A DNA stretch of 64,000 nucleotides from Colocasia esculenta (GCA_014218235.1 CM024753.1:184364348-184428347); one strand, 5' to 3'. Counted from the first letter of the stretch, positions 33,485 through 45,092 are shown. Program-made: numbers and translations. The notes: generated by a model not told the origin, from the letters alone.

Positions 33485-33697
33485 GATGATGACAAAATAT
33501 ACTAAACATCATACAAAAAATGAAATATGTTTTTCAGATTTACTTTAGTTGTCTCCCCATTTTGTCATTAAGCAAAAAGATAAGCTATGAGACAAAGAAG
33601 AGAGAAAGATTTATATTAGGATGGAGAAAGATAATACATAGGAGATAACAAGGAGGCATGCTGTGAGACAACAGCCCATGCCTTGATCTCAAGATCC

Positions 33698-35818
33698 TCA
33701 AAAATTTGCAGAAAAACGCCAGAGGCAACTGAGAAGGAGGGTCCCATGGAAGGGATGTTTTATGGTTGGTGGAGCAGGAGGTGCTGTAGAAGGAGATGAA
33801 GGTGTGGAGAGGGTTGGAGTGGCAAGAGATGAAGTATCAGGGGCCTTGGAGACGGACACTGGCTCTTTCCCTTTGGCCTGACTCTCTCTGACTGCTGAAG
33901 AGGGTCCTGAAGACCCTGAGGCTGCCACTGGTCCTGGTGACCTCATTACAGATGGCCCTGATGGCCCTGACCCTTGAGCAGATGGCCCTGCTGGCCCTGG
34001 TGGCCGAGGAGCAGCTGGTTTGCCCGGAGACATCCCACTGGACTTAGACAAAACACTCAGCATAGACTTCATGTCAGACAATTCTTTATTGAAGTACCTC
34101 ATTGCATTTCTTATTGAAGATACGTCCGAGGAAGTTGAGGCTTGATTGGTAACAATGCCTTGAATGCTAGACTGAACAGATGCCAAGATCTCTCCTTGGG
34201 CTTTTAACAAGGCCATAACATGCTTCAACTTCACATTTCTATGGCCCTTCCTTGACCTCCTGTGAACAACTCTTTTCTGCTTACCTTGCTGAGAGACATG
34301 CTCCTCTAGATTTATATTGCTTGCACTTGGGCCTTCACTAACATCAACCTTGGCTGGAGCTGGGATTTCCTGAGTAGGTGAAACACTCTCAGGAATATCT
34401 TCATTCACTGGCTTCTCAATCTCAGCTTGCTCCCCCTGAATGGGAGCAGGGACTTCAATACTTAAATGCTCCCCCTGAGCAGGAGCTTCTTCCAAAACAT
34501 CTTTTTCCAAGGGGCCTTCTGGCACGGATTCAGACACTTCAGGTTCTACTCTACTTTGCTCCCCTTGGCTAGGAGCTTCTTCCATGACTACATCTTGTTG
34601 AGTTCCTGCTTGCATCTCAACATCAGCAACTTGTTCAGACTGAACTGTTGAATGACTAGGTGCCACAGCTTCTTCTTCAACACATCCACCTTCTTTAGAA
34701 GTGGCTAAGGTGGAGGGAATGGAGTCCAATACTTCTTTTAAGATAGAGGCAACTAAGGTGGTGGGCAAGGAGTCTACCACCCCAGCTGCACCTACTTCCA
34801 CTTGAGCTTCGGATTGGCATTCCACAACTGGTACTTCTACTGCAGCTGATTCTACAGGTTCTTGTTCTGCTGCTGCTTGCTCTGCTGCTACTGCTTCTTC
34901 TTCTACTGCTGCTGCTTGCTCTGCTGCTACTGCTTCTTCTTCTGCTGCTGCTGCTTGCTCTGCTGCTGCTTCTGGAATATCTTCAATAACTGCTTCTCCT
35001 TCAGCCACAGAGGACTTTGACCAAACTCCTTCTTGCACTGAAAAACCGCTTTTCTTTAGATTTCTGGACCTTATTGACTGGTCCATCTTTTCAGCTACTG
35101 CTCCTGACAAATCTACTCCAAAGTGCTTGAAAACCTTGGTCAGTAGATGAGCATACAGAAGGGAAACATTCAACTTGCTCTTTGTTTCCCATAACTGAGC
35201 ATGTGCAACCATCATTCGCTCAATCATCACTGCGGCCAGGTTTATCTCTTTGTTCTGGATTGCCCAGAACATTATGTCCGAATCTGCCCTAGTGCATGAG
35301 GAAAAGGTAGCACTACGAGGTACTAAGATTTGGCAAACTATAAAGTGAAGCAATCTATTGAATGCGGACATCTGATTAATATCAAGCTTCCCATCCTTCA
35401 ACTTAAATCCTGGACCGATAATCCCTAGACCTTTGACTTCATCATTCACAGAGTGAATGCCACTAAATCCAGAGGTCTTCACTCCAAACAGATCACGCAA
35501 GAGCTCATGGGTTATTCTGATTTGGATGCCCTTGACAGAGGAAACAAGGGACCCATCTGCTTCTGACTTCAGACAAATGTAGAAGGCTTTCACCAAGTCC
35601 GGGTAGCTTACCTCACTGAAGGTGACCACATCCATCCACTGCAATCTTCTTAGAGTATCAACTAGCCTGGCCATGCCACTCTTCTCAAGATTCTGAACAT
35701 CTACTGCCTTATTTCCGCAAATCTTCGTCTTCACAAACGTAAATCTTTCTTGCTCCTTTGGGGATAAATACTCAGCACTGTAGCCCCCAACACTTCCGGA
35801 GATTAACGGAGCGGCCAT
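33698..35818 (-). CDS. extra 3' ORF (envelope-like) of the copia element
   Basis: 706 codons from the ATG at 35818 (MAAPLISGSVGG); the frame is open further upstream, to 36082. N-terminal 330 residues are globular and resemble the 'putative plant transposon protein' domain common in plant elements (SAFNRLLHFIVCQILVPRS, DIMFWAIQNKEINLA). Then an Ala/Glu repeat region, a Glu/Pro/Ser-rich middle, a coiled-coil-like segment (LLKAQGEILASVQSSIQGIV) and a Pro/Ser/Gly-rich end. No signal peptide or membrane segment is evident. Genes in this place in SIRE elements have been called envelope-like; the function is unknown. Intact and thus probably under recent selection or simply young. Confidence 0.75.
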   Translation of the reverse strand: MAAPLISGSVGGYSAEYLSPKEQERFTFVKTKICGNKAVDVQNLEKSGMARLVDTLRRLQWMDVVTFSEVSYPDLVKAFYICLKSEADGSLVSSVKGIQIRITHELLRDLFGVKTSGFSGIHSVNDEVKGLGIIGPGFKLKDGKLDINQMSAFNRLLHFIVCQILVPRSATFSSCTRADSDIMFWAIQNKEINLAAVMIERMMVAHAQLWETKSKLNVSLLYAHLLTKVFKHFGVDLSGAVAEKMDQSIRSRNLKKSGFSVQEGVWSKSSVAEGEAVIEDIPEAAAEQAAAAEEEAVAAEQAAAVEEEAVAAEQAAAEQEPVESAAVEVPVVECQSEAQVEVGAAGVVDSLPTTLVASILKEVLDSIPSTLATSKEGGCVEEEAVAPSHSTVQSEQVADVEMQAGTQQDVVMEEAPSQGEQSRVEPEVSESVPEGPLEKDVLEEAPAQGEHLSIEVPAPIQGEQAEIEKPVNEDIPESVSPTQEIPAPAKVDVSEGPSASNINLEEHVSQQGKQKRVVHRRSRKGHRNVKLKHVMALLKAQGEILASVQSSIQGIVTNQASTSSDVSSIRNAMRYFNKELSDMKSMLSVLSKSSGMSPGKPAAPRPPGPAGPSAQGSGPSGPSVMRSPGPVAASGSSGPSSAVRESQAKGKEPVSVSKAPDTSSLATPTLSTPSSPSTAPPAPPTIKHPFHGTLLLSCLWRFSANF

Positions 35819-36223
35819 GGGTGCAGAGAAGAAAAGATTCTGGAAGGGAGGATGATGGAAGGGACGGAAGTTCTCGAAGGAATTCTTCGCGGGAAGAGAA
35901 GAAGGCTTCGAAAGTTGCAGAGAGTCGATCCCAAAATCGTTAGGGCATCGGCTTTGGGTGAACATATAGAGGATAAAAAGGGTAAAGGTTGAAGACGAGT
36001 CGTTCCCAGAGCGATTTGGATAAAATAATATTACTTTATTGAAAGGAGGAGCGCCAAAGGTGGTAAAGATAGAAAGCGACAAAAAAGGTTTGACAAGTCA
36101 AACAACTTTCTACACAGAAGCGGTCAAAGCATATAGATAACTGAGTTTTGCTTAACTTTAACGGAGAGAGAACTTTCATTTAATCTGAAAATTTTATATG
36201 TCAATAAAATCACAGAAATTCTT

Positions 36224-39097
36224 TCACAAATTGCACATCCCTAGTTCCCTTCTAAGAGATGTAAATCTCTCTTCAGGTAGGGCTTTTGTGAAGATATCTG
36301 CCAATTGACCATTTGTATCTATAAACGAAATTTCTAAATTACCACTAGCTACATGGTCTCGAATAAAATGGTATCTTACCTCAATGTGCTTCGTCCTTGA
36401 GTGTTGAACTGGATTTTTGGTGAGGTTGATGGCACTTGTATTATCACACAATAGAGGAATTGATTTGATGTGAATGCCAAAATCTTCAAGTTGTTGCTTT
36501 ATCCAAAGAAGTTGTGTACAGCAACTTCCAGCAGCAACATATTCTGCCTCAGCTGTTGATAGAGCTACTGAATTTTGTTTCTTGGATGTCCATGATATTA
36601 AGCATCCTGCAAGAAACTGACAACATCCACTGGTGCTCTTTCTATCTACTTTGCAACTAGCATAATCAGCATCTGAATATCCTATTAGATTTATCTCACA
36701 AGATCTAGGATACCAGAGACCCAAGTCATGAGTTCTAGCTAAATATCTAAATATTCTTTTTACAGAAATTAAGTGAGACTCTCTAGGGTCTGCCTGATAT
36801 CTAGCACACATGCATACACTGAATAAAATGTCTGGTCTACTGGCAGTTAAGTAAAGTAATGATCCTATCATACCTCGATAATTCTTTTGATCTACCTTTT
36901 TACCTTTTTGATCACTGTCCATTCTGGTTGATGTGCTCATTGGAGTTGATAATGGCTTTGCATCTTCAAATCCAAATTTCTTTAACAGCTCTTTGGTGTA
37001 CTTTGCTTGACAGATATGAGTGCCATCCTTCCCTTGCTTGATTTGCAATCCAAGGAAGTAGCTTAGCTCCCCCATCAAGCTCATTTCGAATTCTCCCTGC
37101 ATAAGCTTTTCAAAGTACTTGCAAAGAGATTCATCAGTAGATCCAAAAATAATATCATCTACATAGATTTGTACAAGAAGTATATGTTTAACCTTAGATT
37201 TTATAAATAATGTACTATCTACTTTACCTCTAGTGAAGCCATGATTTAATAAGAAAGTACTGAGCCTTTCATACCAGGCTCTGGGAGCTTGCTTTAAACC
37301 ATATAAAGCCTTATGTAGTTTAAATACATGATTTGGAAATTCAGTGTCATCAAAACCTGGAGGTTGTTCAACATAAACTTCCTCTTTGATGAAACCATTT
37401 AAAAAGGCTGATTTGACATCCATTTGAAAAAGTTTTAAATCAAATGCAGATGCATAAGCAAGTAAAATCCTAATGGCCTCAAGTCTAGCTACAGGTGCAT
37501 AAGTTTCATCGAAATCTATGCCTTCCTCTTGGGAGTAGCCTTGAGCCACCAATCTGGCTTTGTTCCTTAAGATTATTCCAGACTCATCCAGTTTATTTCT
37601 GAACACCCACTTGGTGCCAATAACTGAATGATTGGATGGTCTAGGAACAAGTGACCATACTTGGTTTCTCTTGAACTGATTTAGTTCATCTTGCATGGCT
37701 AATATCCAAGATTCATCAGATAAAGCTTCATTGACTGTCTTAGGCTCTATTTGAGAAACAAATGCTAAATAATCGCATGGAATTACATTACCTCTAGTTC
37801 TTACCCCTACAGATGGATCACCAATGATGTTTTCAGGAGGGTGATCTTTCTGATATCTCCATTCCTTTGGAAGATCTTCATGTTGGATTTCTGTTTGCTG
37901 CAGTTCTTCCAGAGTTGGATCCTCTTTGTCCTTAATTGAAGTATTTTTTAATTTTTCGGACAAGTCATCTGCATCATCAATGTCACTAATTTCTTCCTTT
38001 TTCAAGGAAGGGTTAGATTCATCAAAAATAACATGTACTGATTGTTCAATCAATAAGGAACGTTTATTGAAAACTCTATAATCTTTGGGTTTAGAAGAGT
38101 ACCCCATGAAGATGCCTTCATCTGATTTGGCATCCAACTTACCAATGTCCCTTTTTCCATTGTTATGGATGAAGCAAGGACATCCAAATATTCTGAAATG
38201 GCTAATCTTTGGCTTCTTTTCTTTGTAGAGTTCATAAGCAGTCTTTTTCAGAATTGGCCTGATCATCACTCTATTTATGATATAACATGCAGTGTTGATA
38301 GCTTCGGCCCAGAAATATCTTGGCAGATCATATTCTGACAACATGGTTCTTGCCATATCCAAAAGAGTTCTGTTTTTCCTCTCAGCAATTCCATTCTGTT
38401 GAGGTGTCCTTGGAGCTGAGAAGTTGTGCTCAATTCCTTGATCATCACAGAATTTCGTAAACTTTTCATTCTGAAACTCACCACCATGATCTGATCGAAT
38501 AGAGACAATTGAGAATTTCTGATCTTTCTGAACTTTCTTACTGAAGCTGACAAAATTTTCAAATGTGTCATCTTTGTGCTCTAAAAAGGATACCCAAGTG
38601 AATCTTGAATAATCATCAACTATTACAAATCCAAAATTCTTTCCTCCCAAACTGGTAGTCCTCATTGGCCCAAATAAATCCATGTGAAGTAGTTCTAAGG
38701 GCTTTGAGGTGGTTACTACGGTCTTTGATTTGAAGGAGCTCTTGGTGTGCTTTCCTCTTGCACAAGGTCTGCAAATGCTATCCAATCTGAAATTTACCTT
38801 TGGCAGTCCTTCAACTAGTTTTCTCTTTCTTAGCTTGTTCAACCCATCCAAGCTGCAGTGGCCCAATCTTCTGTGCCATAACTCAGTTGATTGATCTTTA
38901 CTAGCTGCCAAACACACATCTTGATCCTTGAGTTCCTCGAGATATAGAACATACAAATTTCTTTCTCTGTAGGCTTCAAATATGACTGCACCATCCTTTA
39001 AGATACTGCATTTTGATTCTTGAAACTGAATTTGATGGCCTTTGTCACACAACTGGCTGATGCTGATGAGATTGTGCTTTAACCCTTTGACCAGCAT
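36224..39097 (-). CDS. copia pol: integrase, RT, RNase H
   Basis: 957 codons. Integrase zinc module (WHRRLGHCSL...CRPCARGKH, residues 75-116), catalytic Asp140, Asp203 (IRSDHGGEF) and Glu239 (NGIAERKNRT), with D-D-35-E spacing. RT with FQMDVKSAFLNG and active site YVDD near residue 643. RNase H with YSDADYA, STAEAEYVA and LCDNTSAI. All catalytic residues looked for are present. The frame is separated from the protease by a one-base deletion in a short A run near 39105. Confidence 0.92.
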   Translation of the reverse strand: MLVKGLKHNLISISQLCDKGHQIQFQESKCSILKDGAVIFEAYRERNLYVLYLEELKDQDVCLAASKDQSTELWHRRLGHCSLDGLNKLRKRKLVEGLPKVNFRLDSICRPCARGKHTKSSFKSKTVVTTSKPLELLHMDLFGPMRTTSLGGKNFGFVIVDDYSRFTWVSFLEHKDDTFENFVSFSKKVQKDQKFSIVSIRSDHGGEFQNEKFTKFCDDQGIEHNFSAPRTPQQNGIAERKNRTLLDMARTMLSEYDLPRYFWAEAINTACYIINRVMIRPILKKTAYELYKEKKPKISHFRIFGCPCFIHNNGKRDIGKLDAKSDEGIFMGYSSKPKDYRVFNKRSLLIEQSVHVIFDESNPSLKKEEISDIDDADDLSEKLKNTSIKDKEDPTLEELQQTEIQHEDLPKEWRYQKDHPPENIIGDPSVGVRTRGNVIPCDYLAFVSQIEPKTVNEALSDESWILAMQDELNQFKRNQVWSLVPRPSNHSVIGTKWVFRNKLDESGIILRNKARLVAQGYSQEEGIDFDETYAPVARLEAIRILLAYASAFDLKLFQMDVKSAFLNGFIKEEVYVEQPPGFDDTEFPNHVFKLHKALYGLKQAPRAWYERLSTFLLNHGFTRGKVDSTLFIKSKVKHILLVQIYVDDIIFGSTDESLCKYFEKLMQGEFEMSLMGELSYFLGLQIKQGKDGTHICQAKYTKELLKKFGFEDAKPLSTPMSTSTRMDSDQKGKKVDQKNYRGMIGSLLYLTASRPDILFSVCMCARYQADPRESHLISVKRIFRYLARTHDLGLWYPRSCEINLIGYSDADYASCKVDRKSTSGCCQFLAGCLISWTSKKQNSVALSTAEAEYVAAGSCCTQLLWIKQQLEDFGIHIKSIPLLCDNTSAINLTKNPVQHSRTKHIEVRYHFIRDHVASGNLEISFIDTNGQLADIFTKALPEERFTSLRRELGMCNL

Positions 39098-39300
39098 AAC
39101 ATCTTCAATTACTGATTTCCTTTGATGTTCACGGATCCACTTCCTATTACAACTCCTTTTTCATTGTCTCCATATGTGACTGTACCTTCTTCAGCTTGGA
39201 GATCGATAAATATCTTCTTGTTGCCTGACATATGCCTTGAGCACCCACTATCCAAATACCATTTGGATGCTCGAGGGTTATCCTGAAATGAGAACATCAA
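39098..39300 (-). CDS. copia protease segment
   Basis: Aspartic protease N-terminal part with the active site WYLDSGCSRHMSG. Overlaps the gag stop (TGA at 39297-39299) in another frame. The frame ends at a TAA at about 39109 because of a missing A; the pol frame starts directly after. Either gag-pol expression uses frameshifting here or these are two small defects; the second is simpler for the downstream break. Confidence 0.75.
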
Positions 39301-41069
39301 GCTTTAGGTACCCAAATTCTTTTGGGTCCTGATTGGTTAGTATCATCAACTTTACCTTTTAATATCCATTTTTTATGTCTTGTTGGGCATGTAATTTTAA
39401 TATGTCCTAACTTGTTGCAGTGACTGCAGCAGGATAACTTAGTTACTTTTTCTATATATTTGAAATCAACTTTGTATGCTATATCTTGTTCGGGTACAAA
39501 TTTTGGTGTTGGATATGTTTTAGGGTATATTATGGTTTCTTCATTGTCTGGGGGTGTATATCCTAATCCATTTTTCTTTTTACCCGATCTCCTAGCACCT
39601 TTTAATATTAAAGAGTTTTTACCATTGGTAAATTTTTCTAGTGTACTTGATAGATTATCATTTTCTTTATTTAGTCTTTCTATTTCTGTTTTAAGTTCAC
39701 CTAAGTCTTCTTGTTTTTCTAGATGATTTATTTTCTTATTTTTCTCTTTTAAATCTTCACATAATAATTCATTTCTTCTTTTATGTTCAGTAATTTGTTT
39801 TTCAAGTTCTTCATTTTCTGTTCTTAGGTCTGAGTTTGTATTTTCTAAACAGATTATATTTTTCTTACTAGTTTTAAGTAATTTGCATACTTCTTTGTAT
39901 TTTTCATAAAGTTCATTAAAAGCATTTTCCAAATTATCAGAATCTGAATCATTGCATGAATCAAAAGAAGAGTCAGAAGTTACCTTGTCTTCGGTGTTGG
40001 CCATGAGAGCCAAGTTGGCTTCTTCACCTTCACTGCTCGAGCTTGACTCACTGTCTGAGTCACTGCTGTTCTCCCAAGCAGCTGCCATTGCTTTCTTTTT
40101 GTACTTCTTAAATCTTCTGAAGTTGTCCTTCTTCTTGTGATCACTCTTTTTGATCATGGGACAATCTGCCTTGATGTGTCCAGGCTTCTTGCATTCATAA
40201 CAGATCACTTCTCCTTTCTTTTGATCCTTTACTTCTGGTTTTCTAAAGTCTTTGTTTTTCTTAAAAAAATTTCTTCCGGACTGATATTTCTTTTTCTTTG
40301 CTAGAATCCTTTGAAGTCTTCGAGACAGCATGGCTTCTTCATCATCACTGTCTTTACTACTCTCACTATTATCCAAGGATTCTTCTGAATTATCTTCACT
40401 TGCTTTGAGAGCATTTGATTGTTTCCTTCTGCTGGAGGATTCTCCTAATCTCTCCATGTTTATCTCGTGAGCCATGAGAGATCCTATTAGCTTTTCCAAT
40501 GACATTAATTTTAAATCATTGGCTTCTTCAATGGCTGTTACCTTCGGAGTCCATGAAGATGGTAAAGATCTGAGGACTTTTCTAACCATATCTGGTACAT
40601 CATAAACCTTTCCCAAACCAGCTAATCCATTTGTGATGTCTGTGAATCTGCTGAACATCTGAGTTATTGATTCACCTGTCTGCATCTGAAATCTTTCATA
40701 TTGAGCTACTAGAATATCTATTCTTGTCTCCTTTACCTTGTCTGTCCCTTCATAGGTAATTCTGAGCTTTTCCCACATCTCCATTGCGGATTTGCAGGCT
40801 GAGACTCTATTGAACTCTTTCTTGCTTAGGGCACAGCATAATATGCTCTTGGCTTTGCAGTTTAAGGATATTCTTTTCCTATCATCATCTGTCCACTGAG
40901 CCTTAGAATTTGTGACCAAAAGATCACCTTCTTCTACAATGGACCAGATTGTGTAATCATGACCTTGTAGAAAATATTCCATTCTAGTCTTCCAGTATGT
41001 GTAATCTTCTCCATCGAACAAGGGAGGCCTGTTGACTGACTGACCTTCGAAGTTGCTTTGGGCTGCCAT
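39297..41069 (-). CDS. copia gag
   Basis: 590 codons from ATG complementary to 41067-41069 (MAAQSNFEGQSVNRPP); the frame is open upstream into the primer site but no ATG is needed there. UBN2/DUF4219-like capsid region (RPPLFDGEDYTYWKTRM...), a zinc knuckle CYECKKPGHIKADC, a long Glu/Lys/Asn coiled-coil stretch and a second knuckle CSHCNKLGHIKITC. Forms the particle and packages RNA. The unusually long form fits SIRE/Maximus. Confidence 0.9.
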   Translation of the reverse strand: MAAQSNFEGQSVNRPPLFDGEDYTYWKTRMEYFLQGHDYTIWSIVEEGDLLVTNSKAQWTDDDRKRISLNCKAKSILCCALSKKEFNRVSACKSAMEMWEKLRITYEGTDKVKETRIDILVAQYERFQMQTGESITQMFSRFTDITNGLAGLGKVYDVPDMVRKVLRSLPSSWTPKVTAIEEANDLKLMSLEKLIGSLMAHEINMERLGESSSRRKQSNALKASEDNSEESLDNSESSKDSDDEEAMLSRRLQRILAKKKKYQSGRNFFKKNKDFRKPEVKDQKKGEVICYECKKPGHIKADCPMIKKSDHKKKDNFRRFKKYKKKAMAAAWENSSDSDSESSSSSEGEEANLALMANTEDKVTSDSSFDSCNDSDSDNLENAFNELYEKYKEVCKLLKTSKKNIICLENTNSDLRTENEELEKQITEHKRRNELLCEDLKEKNKKINHLEKQEDLGELKTEIERLNKENDNLSSTLEKFTNGKNSLILKGARRSGKKKNGLGYTPPDNEETIIYPKTYPTPKFVPEQDIAYKVDFKYIEKVTKLSCCSHCNKLGHIKITCPTRHKKWILKGKVDDTNQSGPKRIWVPKA

Positions 41070-41117
41070 TGATCTTTGCTCTTCAGATCGTTGGATCTTC
41101 TTCTTTGTCGAAGAGAC

Positions 41118-41131
41118 GGGCTCTGATACCA
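41118..41131 (-). other. primer binding site (initiator tRNA-Met) of the copia element
   Basis: TGGTATCAGAGCCC on the minus strand, two bases inside the LTR end. Pairs with the 3' end of initiator tRNA-Met, the usual plant retroelement primer. Confidence 0.9.
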
Positions 41132-41133
41132 CT

Positions 41134-43275
41134 TGTTGCCCAGCTAACTAGCCCAGAGGGGGGGGTGAATGGGTTAATAAAAACTTCGATCTCTAATTAC
41201 AATCTGTTCACTGAAAGGATTGCACAACTTAACAACAAGGTTAGAGTTAGAGCAAATAAGACAACAATCACACAAAAAACACACCCACAAGACATAAGGA
41301 TTTTTATCCTGGTTCGGAACTCCTCTCCACAGGAGACCTACGTCCAGTCCCTGAGCAATATCTCAGGATTTCACTACCAAGGGTACAATCCCCCTTAAGG
41401 ATCCTTACACCCAGCCTCAACTGGTCTTCCTTCAGCCTGAAGGGAATAACAACCACCCTGGATACCACCAGGTCTTCCTTCGTCCAGAAGGGAACACAAC
41501 CTAATAAGAAAAGGGTGTGGAAACAGGCTTCAGACTCTAGCTTGACCAGCTACACACTGAAGCTTCTAAGCCCCCGAGAGAGAAAGAGATTTAACAAGGT
41601 TTTTCTCTCCAAGGACTACACAAGCTCTCACAAAATGAGAAAATTCTTTTTGAGCACAGAGAGCTAAGAGCTTAGAACAAGGTTGGAGTGGTAGCTTCGC
41701 TCTTCTTCAATATTCTGAAGACTCGAAGAGATGGATTTCTTTCTTCTTCTGAAATCAAGCGTTGTTGCTCACTTCACTCTGTTCTTTTCCGTCTTGAGTC
41801 TTCTATTTAAACTGCTGATTCAAATTCGAACGTTGAAGTGTCCGTTGTCTCTTATCCTTGTGTACGTTAGACTGGTCACAAAGGAAGCTTCTGATCGTCA
41901 GTCTTTTATCCTTGTGAACACGCCAAAGAGATGTCATAGAACTTTGTATCTTGTGTCCAACGTTGTCCAGATGAGTCTTGTCAGATATCTGTAAGCATAT
42001 CATCAATAAATAGAGGACAGCTAAGACTGCTGTCTATTGTTAGTTGAGATGGAACAGATATTGCAGTATATAGCAAAGCTCCTTTCTGTCTAAAAAAGTA
42101 CGTAGACAGAGTAGCATAGAAATGGAAGATATTGTCTGCATGCATGGGAGATACGATCAGAGAGCATTTAATGCATAGTAGTCAATGGACAAGATATGAC
42201 TTTGACTTTTCAACGCTATTAAAAGGCATTATACTGATGCATCAAGAAATTCGATAAAAAGAATCTTGCTGACTTCATAACTTATGAAATCGTTATGAAT
42301 TATAGCAAGTCGTTATGAACTGTAAGGAAATCGTTGCACGAAATCGTTATGACTATCAAGTTGTAAGGAAATCGTTACACGAAATCGTTATGACTATCAA
42401 GTTGTAAGGAAATCGTTATACGAAATCGTTATGACTATCAAGTTGTAAGGAAATCGTTACACAAAATCGTTATGACTATCAAGTTGTAAGGAAATCGTTA
42501 TACGAAATCGTTATGACTATCAAGTTGTAAGGAAATCGTTACACGAAATCGTTATGACTATCAAGTTGTAAGGAAATCGTTACACGAAATCGTTACACAA
42601 AGCAAGGCGTTATGAACAGTAAAGAAATCGTTATGAACTCTAAAGAAATCGTTATGAACTCTAAAGAAATCGTTATGACTATAGGGTCGTTGCGAGTTCT
42701 AAAGAAATCGTTACGAGGTCTAAAGAAATCGTTACGGCTAGAGAGTCGTTGCGAGTTCTAAAGAAATCGTTACGAGGTCTAAAGAAATCGTTACGGCTAG
42801 AGAGTCGTTGCGAGTTCTAAAGAAATCGTTACGAGGTCTAAAGAAATCGTTACGGCTAGAGAGTCGTTGCGAGTTCTAAAGAAATCGTTACGAGGTCTAA
42901 AGAAATCGTTACGGCTAGAGAGTCGTTGCGAGTTCTAAAGAAATCGTTGCGATGTCTTAAAGAGTCGTTGCGATATCGATTTCTTTTGAGTTTTCCGGTC
43001 AAAGAGGAAATCGTTCTGCTTATCAAAGAAGTCGATGCGATATCGATTTGTTTTGAGTTTTCCGGTCAAAGAGGAAATCGTTCTGCTTATCAAGGAAGTC
43101 GATACAAAGACTTGGATAGAAGTGTGATGAGACTTACCAGATTGTCTTGAACTTTCATATTTCTTTTATTTCCTGTTCTCAAGGCTCAAGTAATCCATTA
43201 GTGTTATTTTGTTAATCATCAAAATTAATATATAAATAAATGGAAATATTTATTATGGGGACAGTTTGGTCATCA
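41134..43275 (-). repeat. 5' LTR of the copia element
   Basis: 2,142 bp. Six 41-bp units, then four 59-bp units (two in the 3' LTR). Two extra units (118 bp) plus one extra T near 43209 account exactly for the 119-bp length difference. Drives transcription toward lower coordinates. Confidence 0.93.
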
Positions 43276-45092
43276 TTACAAAATAAATATCACAATGCAT
43301 AAAAATCAAAGTATATATACCTACTGCCGGTGGTGGAGGTGGAGAGGGCGTCACTCCTGTAAATATAGAAATGAGATTAACAATGTATATAAAGAATACA
43401 TATCTTCTTATAAGTAATGTTTATATCTGGTAGTGCAGACGTGGAAGCAGCCCGACCTATAACGAATGGTGGAGCTGCAGAAAAGGGAGTAGATCTCCTC
43501 CCACTACCCTCTCCCCTCCCACCAGAAGAAGTCGCACGTCATCCTCAAACCATATCTTCAAGGAGTAAATCAATACATGCATATTAATAAATAACAATAG
43601 AAAGATTTAGAATATTAGAATTTCTAATAAAATTGTCTACCATGAATTAAACATTCTCTATTTCATCTTTAGATGCTGGGAGTATATCAAATTCATCATT
43701 GACATCTTCATTATCAGATTCATTTTGATCACTAGTATATTCCTCCTCATCAGAGTCCCCCAACTATATTTCATTTTGTTGTGGATTGACTTCTTCCACT
43801 TCATTCTCTTCAGATAAAGAAAGTGGCTCCACAGATTCATCACTAGAAGCAGGCAACTCTACATCATCATCTAAGTCTGATTGAAAGAATTCGGCATTGA
43901 CATCCAACTCCACTATTTTAGTCAAATCCAACTCATAATCTGGGAAAAGCCTTGTCTTAACCTTGCAAACTGCCCACCAATCATTTCTTTTTTTATTTCT
44001 AGACGATGGATACTTTGTATAATAGACCTTCTGGGCTTGTGCGGCCAAAATAAATGGATCATAAGTATTCAATTTGGACTTATGCTTGATATTGACAATC
44101 CCATATGTTGTGTCATTTCGAACAGAATTAGGATCAAACCAATGACACTTGAACAATAATATATGGTTGTCATCTCCGAGATATTGCAATTCTATGATCT
44201 CCTCAATAATACCATAATAATCACATTCATTTTCATTATATGTACTTTCTTTCACACATACCCCACTGTTCATTGTTGACTTATTCTACCCATATTATTT
44301 AGTGTGAAATCTATATCCATTCATAATAAATGCTAGATATGTACGTGCAACTTTAGATAGCCCATAACTTATCTCTCGAATTCTTTGATCAATAATGAAA
44401 CTTTTTTCAACCTACATATGGAGAGCACACTAGTCAGAAATTGACATTGACCTCACGAGAAGTAAGAGTAATCATGCTTACACGATATTTCAATCATGAA
44501 GCCAATGATTTCTCTCGTTCTTTTTCAACATCCACGTCAGTGAGATATGGACATCTTTGGATTAATTCTAAGTCAAATTGTTTGTATTATGAACATTAGA
44601 GCATTATACATGGAATGAAAAATAACAAGTTATAGACATAACGTAATGTGAGCAGAGCACTTACCGCAAGATAAAATTCAACCTCAATACAATTTAAAAG
44701 AATATAAATCTCTGCGATGTGCAATTCTCTATCATTTAGCATCTGACTCAAAGAACGTCCATACACATATCCAGGATACTTAAATATAGAGAGCCGGTCA
44801 GACTGAACGGAGTATCCCCCATCATCATTACATGGTGGTTAAGTACGACGAGTTTGTATCTCGAGTTCAAAGTACATTGAACAAAAATTTAATATTTCTT
44901 CTATAATATACACCTCCTCAATGGAACCCTCTACCTTCACCTTGTTGTGAACTTTCATTTTCAATTCATGCATGCACCTACCAGAACGTTCATAGGATAA
45001 TGAAAAACATATCACTAGAGATAGAATTATAAGGAAAAAACACTTCCAAGTTTATAATTTCACGCTTCCGCACTTGACTCTATTTAGTGTAG
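43276..45092 (-). pseudogene. CACTA transposase remnant (DUF4218/DUF4216 region)
   Basis: Minus-strand pieces: MHELKMKVHNKVKVEGSIEE and YSVQSDRLSIFKYPGYVYGR (about 45000-44640) match the DUF4218 end of CACTA TNP2-type transposase. VARTYLAFIMNGYRFHT, MNSGVCVKESTYNENECDYY and LLFKCHWFDPN with DWWAVCKVKTR (44440-43764) match DUF4216. Gly/Ser/Pro-rich exon-like pieces at 43320-43530 are bounded by possible splice signals. Stops include TAA and TAG just before the second block. The N-terminal catalytic part is absent. A TAGTG at 45085-45089 could be the element end, but no partner end was found. Confidence 0.7.

Larger units (their letters stand above)
31448..43275 (-). mobile_element. complete Ty1/copia element, SIRE/Maximus-type
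   Basis: 11,828 bp with both LTRs, initiator-Met primer site, polypurine tract, gag, pol, an extra 3' ORF and the target duplication TTACA (31443-31447 and 43276-43280). The long gag, the extra ORF after pol and the large LTRs fit the SIRE/Maximus lineage. LTRs differ by few substitutions, so insertion is recent. The only clear coding breaks are at the gag/pol join and one frameshift near 39100. Confidence 0.92.

Noticed and set aside
45085..45092. TAGTG followed by TAG as a CACTA element end with 3-bp target duplication
   Set aside because: No matching CACTA end with the same 3 bp was found on the other side, and the motif is short enough to be chance.
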